64,000 nt of DNA from Bog-532 sp963833835 (GTDB taxonomy: Bacteria; Actinomycetota; Actinomycetes; Streptosporangiales; Streptosporangiaceae), in assembly GCA_963833835.1 (NCBI GenBank), contig CAWHZI010000001.1, positions 310,001 through 374,000 of the forward strand, read 5' to 3'. How positions within the stretch are numbered: the first letter of the stretch is position 1; every line of letters begins with the position of its first letter. The notes beneath the pieces were generated by a model. That model did no database searches and had not been told where the DNA came from. It worked only from the letters and a program-made list of their open reading frames with translations. Of the stretch, positions 50,298 to 58,679 are shown piece after piece. The position numbers and the translations under genes are program-made.

Positions 50298-51551
50298 TTA
50301 TTGTTGGCGGGTAATCCGGTTGCGTGCGGGGAGTGGCGTGAGCGGGCGCGCGACGGCAGGCGGCCGCTGCGCCCCGGACCGCAGCAGGGACTGGAACACC
50401 AGTGCGGCCGCCCCCACCGCATTGGCCGCTTCCAGGCTGCTGACCGTGACCTTGGTGGCCGAGATGAACCGGCGGAACGCTCTAGCCGTGAGGGTGTCGC
50501 GGATGATGGGCAGGAAGATCTGCTCGACGGCGCGGAAATGCTCGCCGCCGATGATGATCTCGTCGACGTCCACCAGGTTGACGACGGTCAGCAGGGCGGT
50601 GGCCAGCTTCCCGGCCGCCCGGGTGAGGATGTCGGCCAGCGGCTGGGATCGCGCCGCCGCGGCGACGACGGCGTCGACGCTGCGGAAGTCGCTGTAGCGG
50701 GCGGCATCTTCCAAGATCGCGGCCACGGAGGCTTCCGCTTCCAGGCAGCCGGCTCCGCCGCAGTCGCACGGCCGGCCGCCCGGATTGACCACGACGTGGC
50801 CGATCTCCATCGCGTTGCCCGTCATCCCCAGGTAGGCCTCGTCGTCGATCACTAGGCCGCCGCCGATCCCGACGCCCCAATAGCAGTAAAAGAAGGGGTC
50901 CACTCCCCGGCGTAGCTGCCATTTGGTGCCGATAGCGGCCGCGGTCGCGTCGTTGTCCATCACCACGGGTACCTCGAGCGCGCGGCTCAGCTCCCGGGCG
51001 ACGTCGACGTGCTGCCACTGCGGAAAGTTCGGTGCCCCGACGATGGTGCCGGTGGCGCGATCAATAGGTCCCGGCGCGGCGACCCCCAGGCCGCGCAGCC
51101 GGGGCCGGTAGGCCGCGAACTCCGGCTGGCCGAGCACGGTGAGCACTTCGACCTCGATACGCCGCAACACCTCGGCCGGGCCCTGACCGGGCCGGATGGG
51201 TATCGAAAGCTGCCAGCGCACGCTGGCCTCCAGATCGAGCAGCACCCCGGTGAGCCGGTCCCGCTCCAGGCCGAAGCCCAGCGCGTAGGCCCCGTCCGGC
51301 CGCATCCGCAGCCCGATCCGTGGCGCGCCCGGTCCCGAGGGCCGGTCGGTACCGACCTCCTCGATCAGCCCGGCATCGAGCAGGTCACGGACGATGCGGC
51401 CGACGGACTGCGCCGACAGGTCGTGATCGGCGGCCAGCTCGGTCCGGGACACGGCCGAACCGGTGCTGATGGCCCGCAGGATGATGCGCTCGTGCTCCCG
51501 GCGCAGCCTGGCCTGCGGGGACATCTCGACGGTCTCAAATCGGCGCGGCAC
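50298..51551 (-). CDS. ROK-family (NagC/XylR-like) transcriptional repressor
   Basis: A 417-residue protein. An N-terminal winged helix (RTELAADHDLSAQSVGRIVRDLLDAGLIEE) is followed by a ROK kinase-like domain with LGFGLERDRL, VGIGGGLVIDDEAYLG and the zinc motif IGHVVVNPGGRPCDCGGAGCLEAEAS (H-x(n)-G-x-x-C-x-C-G-x-x-G-C-x-E). It is the presumed sugar-responsive repressor of the operon. The GTG at 51551 follows the mannosidase stop by one base; ATG 51524 is an alternative. Its operator may be the palindrome at 54109-54141. Confidence 0.9.
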   Translation of the reverse strand: MPRRFETVEMSPQARLRREHERIILRAISTGSAVSRTELAADHDLSAQSVGRIVRDLLDAGLIEEVGTDRPSGPGAPRIGLRMRPDGAYALGFGLERDRLTGVLLDLEASVRWQLSIPIRPGQGPAEVLRRIEVEVLTVLGQPEFAAYRPRLRGLGVAAPGPIDRATGTIVGAPNFPQWQHVDVARELSRALEVPVVMDNDATAAAIGTKWQLRRGVDPFFYCYWGVGIGGGLVIDDEAYLGMTGNAMEIGHVVVNPGGRPCDCGGAGCLEAEASVAAILEDAARYSDFRSVDAVVAAAARSQPLADILTRAAGKLATALLTVVNLVDVDEIIIGGEHFRAVEQIFLPIIRDTLTARAFRRFISATKVTVSSLEAANAVGAAALVFQSLLRSGAQRPPAVARPLTPLPARNRITRQQ

Positions 51552-51552
51552 G

Positions 51553-54093
51553 TCAGATGTCCAGCTCGGTCAGCGCGACCTCCCGGATGGGCTGGCCGGC
51601 CTGGTCGGGAACGAACAGCGTCACCACGTCGTAGGGCCGCAGCGGCCCGGCCCAGGCCCGGCCCGCCCGCGGCAGTGTGATCGTGGCCGAGGCGGGCAGG
51701 CCGGCCTGCTCGCACACCCGGAGCACCCAGCCGCCACCCGCCTCGGCTCGCTTGAGCACCGGCACGCTCACGTGGCCCGGGGTCACGGTGACCGCGCTGG
51801 ACTCACCGCCCAGAGCACCCGGGTGCCAGGTCTCGGTCACGTACGGGAACGTCGCCGAGTGCACATCGGCCTGCTGCGCGCCCGCCCCGGCCGGTATCGG
51901 CTCGCTGTGGCAGCGGAACCGGTACGACACCTCGTGCCAGCCCTGGTCGGTAGCGGGCTGCGAGATCGGGTCATCGGTCGTCCACGGGCGCCCGTGATCC
52001 GCGTAGCGCGGGCTGCGGAGCACGGTGAACCGGACCCGGCCCGCCGCGGCGTCGTAGGCGTAGCCGACGTCGGAACTGCACAGCACGCCCTGGCCGGAAG
52101 GCTCCCGGACGCCGATCCAGTGGTTGAGGACTTCCTCCCGTCCGTCGGCGGCGCGCTCGACGGTCCCGTACGGCACCCCGGCGTCGATCACGGGGGCATC
52201 GACGGCGAACGGGGCGATCAGCTTCAGCAGCTGATGCCGCTGGTGCCAGTCGGCCCGCACCTTGACCTCCAGCTCGGGCAGGCCGGCGTAGAGGATCAGG
52301 TCCATCCAGACCGTCGAGGAGTCCCAGGCGTACTGGAGCCGGACGACGGTGCGGACCGGTCCGGCCTCGGCCTCCTGCACATCGACCAGCCGCAGGGGTT
52401 GCTCGGGCTCCTCGTAACGGGCGACGAAGTGGGACCAGGTGTCGCTGGGGTCGGCCAGCACCACCGGGCGCAGGCCCTCCGGGGCCAGCCACTGGCGGCC
52501 GGTCAGTTTGGAGGTGATCCCGGTGACCGCGCCGGCGTCCCGGTCGACGTCGACCACGAGGTCGTCGTTCTCCAGCCGCCCGGCCGCGGCGGCCGGGGCC
52601 GGGCCGGGCTCGTCGTCCATGCGGAGCCAGAGCACACGGTGGCCCATGGCCGGGAGGTCGGCCACCACCAGGCTGTGGTGGGCGTACCGGGTCCCTTCGC
52701 GGGAAGCGATCTGCTGGACCGGAACCGGCTCGTCGGGGCCCGCGGTGACCGAGGTCGCCGGGTGCGGCAGCTCCAGGGGTACCCGGACCGGCCGGGACAG
52801 CGGGTTGAACACCACCAGCGGCACCGGGAAGTGGGCCACGAACGGGTTGAGCGACTGGTTGCGCTCGGCCGTCTGGCTGCCTTCGACCGCGGTGTCGGCC
52901 CGCATCGCCAGCAGCTGGGTGGCTTTGGTGACCACCGCGTCGGCCTGCGTCCTGGCGTACCCGTAGAACTGCCGCAGGTCCTCGCAGACCTCCTCGGTGC
53001 AGGTACCGCCGAGGCTGTCGTGGAACTGGTTGAACAGGACCCGGGTCCAGGCCGACCGCAGCGTGTCCTGTGCGTCCAGCCGTACACCGGTGGCCAGCTC
53101 GCAGACCGCGGCGAGATTCTCGGCCGCGGCCAGCGCGGCCTCGCACGCCGCGTTCTCCCGCTTCATCCACGCGACCACCGTGTAGCAGCCGACGGCGTGC
53201 ATGTGCAGGTCACCCCGGACCGACGGCAGGGCGCCGCCCTGCGCCAGCTCCCGGCTGATCCGGCCGAAGTAGCTGGACGTGGAGCCGAACGCCACCTCGC
53301 CGGACGTCTGCGCCCGGATCCGCTGCACGGCGTCGATGGCGACCTGGGTCGGGCCGCCGCCATGGTCGCCGACTCCGACGAAGAACATGGCCGGGGACTT
53401 TTCGCTGATGGCGTCGGACAGCAGCGCCGCCGCCCGGGTCTCGATCAGCTCGCGCTCCGCACCGGCGGCCGCGGGCTCGTCCCCATCCGGGCCAGCACTG
53501 TGCAGCCCGGTGTGGTACGCCTCCTTGATCCGGTACGTCGGCAGGGACGTCCCGTCCACGCCCTCCCACCGGAACAGCGAGGCCGGCAGCTCCTTCTCGT
53601 GCGGGCCCGGCCGCATCATGATGTAGGCCAGCAGACCGGCCTTTCGGTACAGCTGCGGAAGCGATGCGGCGTGGCCGAAAGAGTCGATGTTGTAACCGAT
53701 GGTGGCCGTGGTGCCGAAGGCCCGCTGGAAGTAGCGCTGGCTGTACAGCAGCTGCCGGCAGACCGACTCACCGGCGGGCAGGTTGCAGTCGGGCTCGATC
53801 CACTCACCGCCGACCAGCTCCCACCGGCCGGTGGCCACGTGCGCCCGGATGCGCTCGAACAGCGCCGGGTCCATCTCCTCGACCCACTCGTAGTAGCAGG
53901 CCGAGCTGGCCGCGAAGTACAGGTCGGGGTACTGATCCAGCCGGTCGGCGGCGGCGGTGAAGGTCGCGATCACTTCCCGCAGGCCCTCGCGCCAGTCCCA
54001 GATCCAGACCGGATCGATGTGGGCGTTGGGGATGGCCACCACCCGCGGGGCGGCCGGGGACCGCAGCGCGGCCGTGCTCTCGTCTGGCGTCAT
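51553..54093 (-). CDS. Alpha-mannosidase, GH38 family
   Basis: An 846-residue glycosidase. Zinc ligands and the nucleophile are visible: NAHIDPVWIWDWREG (H25, D27), GYNIDSFGHAASLPQ (D137, the expected nucleophile) and FNQFHDSLGGT (His, Asp). It hydrolyses alpha-mannosides in the cytosol after import by the adjacent ABC system. The ATG at 54093 is used; TTG and GTG just upstream are nearer the GGAGG and also possible. It is the first gene of the operon GH38-ROK-SBP-permease-permease, a coherent mannoside-uptake unit. Confidence 0.9.
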   Translation of the reverse strand: MTPDESTAALRSPAAPRVVAIPNAHIDPVWIWDWREGLREVIATFTAAADRLDQYPDLYFAASSACYYEWVEEMDPALFERIRAHVATGRWELVGGEWIEPDCNLPAGESVCRQLLYSQRYFQRAFGTTATIGYNIDSFGHAASLPQLYRKAGLLAYIMMRPGPHEKELPASLFRWEGVDGTSLPTYRIKEAYHTGLHSAGPDGDEPAAAGAERELIETRAAALLSDAISEKSPAMFFVGVGDHGGGPTQVAIDAVQRIRAQTSGEVAFGSTSSYFGRISRELAQGGALPSVRGDLHMHAVGCYTVVAWMKRENAACEAALAAAENLAAVCELATGVRLDAQDTLRSAWTRVLFNQFHDSLGGTCTEEVCEDLRQFYGYARTQADAVVTKATQLLAMRADTAVEGSQTAERNQSLNPFVAHFPVPLVVFNPLSRPVRVPLELPHPATSVTAGPDEPVPVQQIASREGTRYAHHSLVVADLPAMGHRVLWLRMDDEPGPAPAAAAGRLENDDLVVDVDRDAGAVTGITSKLTGRQWLAPEGLRPVVLADPSDTWSHFVARYEEPEQPLRLVDVQEAEAGPVRTVVRLQYAWDSSTVWMDLILYAGLPELEVKVRADWHQRHQLLKLIAPFAVDAPVIDAGVPYGTVERAADGREEVLNHWIGVREPSGQGVLCSSDVGYAYDAAAGRVRFTVLRSPRYADHGRPWTTDDPISQPATDQGWHEVSYRFRCHSEPIPAGAGAQQADVHSATFPYVTETWHPGALGGESSAVTVTPGHVSVPVLKRAEAGGGWVLRVCEQAGLPASATITLPRAGRAWAGPLRPYDVVTLFVPDQAGQPIREVALTELDI

Positions 54094-54108
54094 TACCAAC
54101 ACGAACCT

Positions 54109-54141
54109 CCGGTTAAATCCGGACATTCAGGAATTAACCGG
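54109..54141. promoter_or_regulatory. Candidate ROK operator before the mannosidase operon
   Basis: CCGGTTAA and TTAACCGG, perfect 8-bp arms separated by 17 nt, directly upstream of the mannosidase ribosome binding site. A TTGACC at about 54167-54172 with TACGTT 17 nt downstream could serve as the -35/-10 pair. Confidence 0.5.
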
Positions 54142-54227
54142 AACGTAAATCCCAAAACGGGCTCGGTCAAGACCCAAATTCGCGCTGGTTTACCCTAAAA
54201 AGCGTCAGGCTCCCTCGGCAAAAGGCA

Positions 54228-54608
54228 TCAGGCTCCGCCGGCCACGCCGATCAGATTGCCTTCGGGGTCGGTGAAGTGGCCGACCACCAGCTCGGTGCCG
54301 GGCGAGCGCTCCGGGCCCATTCGCCGGGTGCCGCCCAGCTCCTCGGCCTTGCGCAGGGCCGCATCGACATCCGGCACGCCGACGTAGAACAGGGCGCGGG
54401 GCTGGTAGCCGGAGCCGCCGCCCACCCCGCCCATGACGCCGGTCCCGTTGCTGGTCTCCTCGGTGAAGCCGTAGTTCCCGGCCTCCGACACGGCCGCGGA
54501 CACCGGGCCGCCGGTGGCGAAGTCCCAGCCGAACAGCTCGGCGTAGTAGGCGCGGAGCCGGGCCGGGTCCCGGCCGATGATCTCGACGTGCACCACGGGC
54601 TGAGCCAT
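54228..54608 (-). CDS. VOC-family protein
   Basis: A 126-residue VOC protein (AQPVVHVEIIGRDPARLRAYYAELFGW; then ELVVGHFTDPEGNLIGVAGG), with His 7, His in VGHF and Glu-like positions as potential metal ligands. Divergent from the HxlR/SCP2 regulator across an AT-rich operator region of 88 bp, so it is likely regulated by it. Substrate unknown. Confidence 0.87.
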   Translation of the reverse strand: MAQPVVHVEIIGRDPARLRAYYAELFGWDFATGGPVSAAVSEAGNYGFTEETSNGTGVMGGVGGGSGYQPRALFYVGVPDVDAALRKAEELGGTRRMGPERSPGTELVVGHFTDPEGNLIGVAGGA

Positions 54609-54653
54609 GGTCTCTCCCTCCGTCGGTTCCGCCAGCTACCCTAGTCACCTTTA

Positions 54654-54668
54654 GTTGTTATTAACAAC
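54654..54668. promoter_or_regulatory. Operator palindrome between VOC and HxlR genes
   Basis: GTTGTTA-T-TAACAAC, perfect 7-bp arms. A further GTTGTT at 54678-54683 forms an inverted repeat with AACAAC at 54663-54668, giving three arms. The tract is strikingly AT-rich against its surroundings. Likely binding site for the divergent HxlR protein. Confidence 0.65.
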
Positions 54669-54696
54669 TTTAATATTGTTGTTTTATACTGGAGCC

Positions 54697-55344
54697 ATGC
54701 CGACCAGCCGGAGTTACGGCGATGCCTGCGGGATCGCCCGGGCCCTCGACGTAGTCGGGGAACGCTGGGCCCTGCTGGTGGTGCGGGAGCTGCTGTTCGG
54801 CCCGCAGCGCTTTTCTGACCTGCGCCGTGGCCTGCCCGGAGCCAGCTCCAACCTGGTCGCGGACCGGCTGCGGGAGCTGACCGCCCGCGGTGTCGTCCAG
54901 CGGCGCAAGCTCGCACCGCCCGCCGGATCCTGGGTCTACGAACTGACCGAATGGGGCCGGGAGCTCGACCCGGTCATCGTGGCCCTGGGTAACTGGGGCC
55001 TGCGGGTCCCGCGGCCGGACGGCCCGGTCACCCTGGGCCCGGTGTCCGTCCTGCTCTACCTGCGCACCGCGGGCCGTCCCGCCCCCGGTGAGGATGCGGC
55101 GGTCCAGATCGACTTCGACGGACGGGTCTGGACGGCCCGGGCCAGCGGCGGCCAGGTCCGGATCGAAGCGGGCGAGGCCGCCGGTGCCGACGCCGTCCTG
55201 CACACGGACCCGGCCACCCTCAACGCCCTGCTGGAAGACCCGGACGGGCTCGACGCCGCCCTGGCCGGCGGTTCGGCCACCGTGGCCGGGGAGCTAGCCG
55301 CGGTCCGCCGCCTTATCGGCTCGGTTGCAGCCGCCCCAGCCTGA
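54697..55344 (+). CDS. HxlR-family regulator with C-terminal SCP2-like domain
   Basis: A 215-residue protein. The HxlR winged helix begins RSYGDACGIARALDVVGERWALLVVRELLFGPQRFSDLRRGLPGASSNLVADRLRELTARGVV (as a region, residues about 5-67), and the C-terminal 95 residues form an SCP2-like lipid-binding module (VQIDFDGRVWTARASGGQVRIE; LHTDPATLNALLEDPDG). This regulator-SCP2 fusion is common in actinobacteria. The ATG at 54697 is chosen because the upstream frame from 54655 crosses the operator. It probably controls the divergent VOC gene. Confidence 0.87.
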   Translation: MPTSRSYGDACGIARALDVVGERWALLVVRELLFGPQRFSDLRRGLPGASSNLVADRLRELTARGVVQRRKLAPPAGSWVYELTEWGRELDPVIVALGNWGLRVPRPDGPVTLGPVSVLLYLRTAGRPAPGEDAAVQIDFDGRVWTARASGGQVRIEAGEAAGADAVLHTDPATLNALLEDPDGLDAALAGGSATVAGELAAVRRLIGSVAAAPA

Positions 55345-55421
55345 CCGGAACGAGCAAGCTGGCCGAAACAAGCAACCGGGCCGAAATGAGTATTTCGGCC
55401 CGGTCCGCCGGGTCAGCCGGG

Positions 55422-56618
55422 TCAGCCGGAGTGCTCGTACAGCTCGAGGTAGGCGGTGGCCACGGCTTCGTCGATGGGGCGGGGCACGGGGACGACAACG
55501 GACTCGGCGCCGACCGCGTGGCGGGCGACAGCTTCCAGGCAGCGGGACTGCAGCGCGAAACCGAGGTCCATCGACTCGATCGAATTGCCCAGCGGCCGGG
55601 GGCCCGACAGGTTGACCATGTGGCCGCCGGTGAGCAGGTGGATCCGGCGGCCGTCGGTAAGCCGGAACGTGGTGATGCCGTCCGCCGCCTCGGCCTGGTC
55701 CGCCACCTGGCTGGACGCGGCGATCGAGTCGACCGTGATCTCGCGGGGGAAGTGGCCGACGTTGAGCAGGATCACGTCGTCCCGGAGCAGGCCCAGGTCG
55801 GCTTCGGTGAGCACGGCTTCGGCCCCGGTGACCGTGATCACCACGTCGGCCCGGCGTAGCGCCTCGGCCCGGTCCGGGACCGCGAACCCGTCCAGGCTGG
55901 CCCGCAGCCGGGTCACCGGATCGACCTCCACCACCGAGACCTGCGCGTGCGCGTTGCGGAAGGTATCCGCCACGCCCTGCCCGACGCCGCCGTAGCCGAA
56001 CACCGTGACCTGGCGGCCGTTGGTCATCCGGTTGGTGATGCGCAGGAAGGACTCGAGCGTGCTCTGGCCGACCGCGTGCTCGTTCTCGGCGAACTGCTTG
56101 ATCGGGCTGTCGTTGATGACCAGCACCGGCCGGGCCAGCTGGTCGGCCAGCGGACGCAGCCGCATCCGCCCGGACGTGGTCTCCTCGGTGCCGCCGAGCA
56201 GGCCCGGGTAAGGGGCCTCCAGGTAGCGGGCGAACAGGTCACCGCCGTTGTCGAGCAGCAGGTCCGGCTGCCGGGCCAGTACCTGGCGCAGGTAGCGGTC
56301 GTGCTCGGCCGGATCCGTGGTCCGCTCGCCGATCACCTCGACCCCGTGGGTCCGCAGGTACGTCACGGCCCCCGGCTGGGTGCTGGACAGGTTGCCGGTC
56401 GACACCACCGTCGCGCCGCCCGCGGTCAGGGTCAGCAGCAGGGCTACGGTCTTCGGCTCCAGGTGGATGCCGGTGCCGATGGTCAGGCCGTCGAAGGGCC
56501 GGGTCCGGCCGAACTCGGTGGCGATGGCGCCGAGCAGGCGGCAGCTGTCCCGGACCCACTCGATCCGCGCCACCGGGTCGTCGGCCTGGCGACCGGTCAG
56601 TGCATCAGGTCGTGCCAT
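55422..56618 (-). CDS. Divergent S-adenosylhomocysteine-hydrolase-like protein
   Basis: A 398-residue enzyme of the AdoHcyase fold, shorter than the 470-490 residues usual in actinobacteria. It keeps TGIHLEPKTVALLLTL, the NAD motif VTVFGYGGVGQGVADTFR and LNVGHFPREI with the active-site His. However, the canonical N-x-D-x-K...FDNLYGCRES region reads LVINDSPIKQFAENEHAVGQST: the Lys is kept, while the FDN and Cys positions are altered. A different nucleoside substrate is therefore possible. Its start overlaps the preceding DUF6582-like gene by 22 bp. Tied to an operon with a TPP decarboxylase. Confidence 0.8.
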   Translation of the reverse strand: MARPDALTGRQADDPVARIEWVRDSCRLLGAIATEFGRTRPFDGLTIGTGIHLEPKTVALLLTLTAGGATVVSTGNLSSTQPGAVTYLRTHGVEVIGERTTDPAEHDRYLRQVLARQPDLLLDNGGDLFARYLEAPYPGLLGGTEETTSGRMRLRPLADQLARPVLVINDSPIKQFAENEHAVGQSTLESFLRITNRMTNGRQVTVFGYGGVGQGVADTFRNAHAQVSVVEVDPVTRLRASLDGFAVPDRAEALRRADVVITVTGAEAVLTEADLGLLRDDVILLNVGHFPREITVDSIAASSQVADQAEAADGITTFRLTDGRRIHLLTGGHMVNLSGPRPLGNSIESMDLGFALQSRCLEAVARHAVGAESVVVPVPRPIDEAVATAYLELYEHSG

Positions 56619-56878
56619 GACTTCTCGGTCACGTCGACATCGAAGTGCGACGCGGCCGCCTTGATGTTCTCGAAGGCCTGGGCGCGGTCGTCGTCGCTGA
56701 CGTCCTTTACCTGGTCGAAGCGGGCGACCGCGTTACGGACATGGCTGGCCGAGTTCAGCGGCTCCTTGCGCTGCTTCGGGAACGCGTAGGCCGAATCGGG
56801 CAGCTCGCTGCGATCGGCGGCGTCGAGGTCGCCCCCGGTCTGCTCGCTCTTGGACGGCGGCTTCCACGTTGCGGCCAT
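56597..56878 (-). CDS. DUF6582-like small protein
   Basis: A 93-residue hydrophilic protein: SELPDSAYAFPKQRKEPLNSASHVRNAVARFDQVKDVSDDDRAQAFENIKAAASHFDV, a strongly conserved actinobacterial pattern that I know as DUF6582. Nothing indicates catalysis. Lies between the TPP decarboxylase (39 bp upstream) and the SAH-hydrolase-like gene (overlapping). Confidence 0.78.
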   Translation of the reverse strand: MAATWKPPSKSEQTGGDLDAADRSELPDSAYAFPKQRKEPLNSASHVRNAVARFDQVKDVSDDDRAQAFENIKAAASHFDVDVTEKSWHDLMH

Positions 56879-56917
56879 GATCGTCTCCTTGGGTTGATGA
56901 GTTCAGGGTCGACGGGT

Positions 56918-58606
56918 TCAGCTGGAGGTGCGGCGGGTGTTGGCCGCCGCCGCGGCCCGGGCCAGCGCAGCCAGCAACGGCGGCACGTCGAGCGGCGGCA
57001 GGATGGCCTGGATCAGCGTCAGGCCGGGGCCCCGGGCCGGGCCGGCCAGGGCGGCGGTCAGCTCGCCGATGGTCGTGGCCCGGCAGGCCGTCACCGGTTC
57101 ACCGGCGGCCGCGAAGACGGCGCCGAGGGCAGTCCAGTCCCAGGCCGCGATGTCGTTGTAGGTCTGTTCGGGACCGTGGATGGCCCGCTCGACCGTGTAG
57201 CCGCTGTTGTCGAGCACGATGACGGTGGCCTGGGCGCCCTGGCGGGCGACCGTCGACAGCTCCTGGACGGTCATCTGCGCCGCGCCGTCGCCGACGAGCA
57301 GCACACCCCGGCGGGCCCGGTCGGCCAGGCAGGCACCGAGCAGGGCCGGCACCGTGTAGCCGATCGAGGCCCAGAGGGGCTGCCCGACGAACGTGACGTC
57401 CGTCGGCAGCCGGTAGGTCGCGGCTCCGTAGAACGCGGTGCCCTGATCGGCCAGGACGATGTCGCCCGGCTGGAGGTGGGCGGCGACGACCTCGCCCAGC
57501 CCGGCCTGGGTCAGCGGGGCCCCTGGATCCCCAATAATGGCCGGATCCGGCGTGGTGGCGGGGGCCGGGCCGCCGGCCGCCGGCGGCAACCCGGCCACCA
57601 GCGTGGCCAGCGCCGCCAGGGCGTCGGGCAGGGCCAGCGGCGCGAACGTGGCCGCCCCCACGCTGGCTGAGGCGGCGGCCAGCTCGATGGTGTGCGGCCG
57701 GTCGACCCGCTGGGTGAAGAACCCGCTGTTGAGGTCGGTGATCTGCACGCCCGCGAGGATCAGCACGCGAGCGTCTTCGATGGCCGCCTTGGCCGGCGGG
57801 TCGCTGATGGCGCCGGCGTACATGCCGGCGAAGCCGGGCCTGTTCTCGTCGACCACGCTCTTGGCCCACAAGGTGCTTGCGTGCGGCACCGGCCCCGCGG
57901 CCAGCATGGCGTTGAGCTGAGCCGTGGCCGTCAGCCGGTGCACCAGCAGCCCGGCCAGCAGGCCCAGATCCTGCGGGCTGCGGGCGGTGGCCAGCAGGCG
58001 ACGGGCGGCGTCGGTGAACGCCTCCAGCGTGGCCGGATCGGTGATGGGGGCCGGGGGCGGCAGCGGTTCGGCCGGTGCCGGGCAGGGGGCCTCGGCCAGG
58101 TCCGCGGGCAGCAGCAGATAGCCCGGCAGGTGCTGGTCGCGGACCGCGCACAGCACGCGGTCGATCTCGGCCGCCGCGGTGGCCGGGGTGAGCACGGCCC
58201 GCGCGCAGGTCACGGGGACGTGCATGTCGAGGAAGTGGGAGAAGATCCCATCGCCGAGCGAATGGTGCACGACGCGCTGGGCGGCCTGTACCCCACGGGC
58301 CGGTGCCCCCACGAGGTGGACGACCGGCACGTACTCGGCGTAGCTGCCGGCGATGGCGTTGATCGCGCTCAGCTCACCCACCCCGAAGGTGGTGCACAGC
58401 GCACCGATGCCGCGGATGCGGGCGTAGCCGTCCGCGGCGTAACCCGCGTTGAGCTCGTTGGTGCACCCGGTCCAGCTGACCTGGCCGTGATCGACGATGT
58501 GGTCGAGAAGCTGAAGGGTGTAGTCACCGGGGACGCCGAAGATCGTATCGGCGCCGAGCTCGGCCAGCCGGCCGAGAAGATAGTCGCTGACGGTGTGGCT
58601 GCTCAT
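56918..58606 (-). CDS. TPP-dependent decarboxylase (pyruvate/indolepyruvate type)
   Basis: A 562-residue ThDP enzyme: N-terminal CTNELNAGYAADGYAR with the activating Glu, the His pair in RVVHHSLGDG, and the TPP motif LLVGDGAAQMTVQELSTVARQG...VIVLDNSGYTVERAIHGPEQTYNDIAAWDW, all specific to the pyruvate/indolepyruvate/phenylpyruvate decarboxylase branch. It decarboxylates 2-keto acids to aldehydes. The ATG at 58606 is used; a longer frame reaching 58987 runs through the luciferase-like gene and is rejected. Substrate undecided: indole- or phenylpyruvate are as likely as pyruvate. Confidence 0.86.
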   Translation of the reverse strand: MSSHTVSDYLLGRLAELGADTIFGVPGDYTLQLLDHIVDHGQVSWTGCTNELNAGYAADGYARIRGIGALCTTFGVGELSAINAIAGSYAEYVPVVHLVGAPARGVQAAQRVVHHSLGDGIFSHFLDMHVPVTCARAVLTPATAAAEIDRVLCAVRDQHLPGYLLLPADLAEAPCPAPAEPLPPPAPITDPATLEAFTDAARRLLATARSPQDLGLLAGLLVHRLTATAQLNAMLAAGPVPHASTLWAKSVVDENRPGFAGMYAGAISDPPAKAAIEDARVLILAGVQITDLNSGFFTQRVDRPHTIELAAASASVGAATFAPLALPDALAALATLVAGLPPAAGGPAPATTPDPAIIGDPGAPLTQAGLGEVVAAHLQPGDIVLADQGTAFYGAATYRLPTDVTFVGQPLWASIGYTVPALLGACLADRARRGVLLVGDGAAQMTVQELSTVARQGAQATVIVLDNSGYTVERAIHGPEQTYNDIAAWDWTALGAVFAAAGEPVTACRATTIGELTAALAGPARGPGLTLIQAILPPLDVPPLLAALARAAAAANTRRTSS

Positions 58607-58679
58607 GCGTCCATTCCTGGGCTGCCGCGGGACCGACGTGGCGCGATTTCTCGCCGCTCTATGCTCGCACGCCGGGCGG

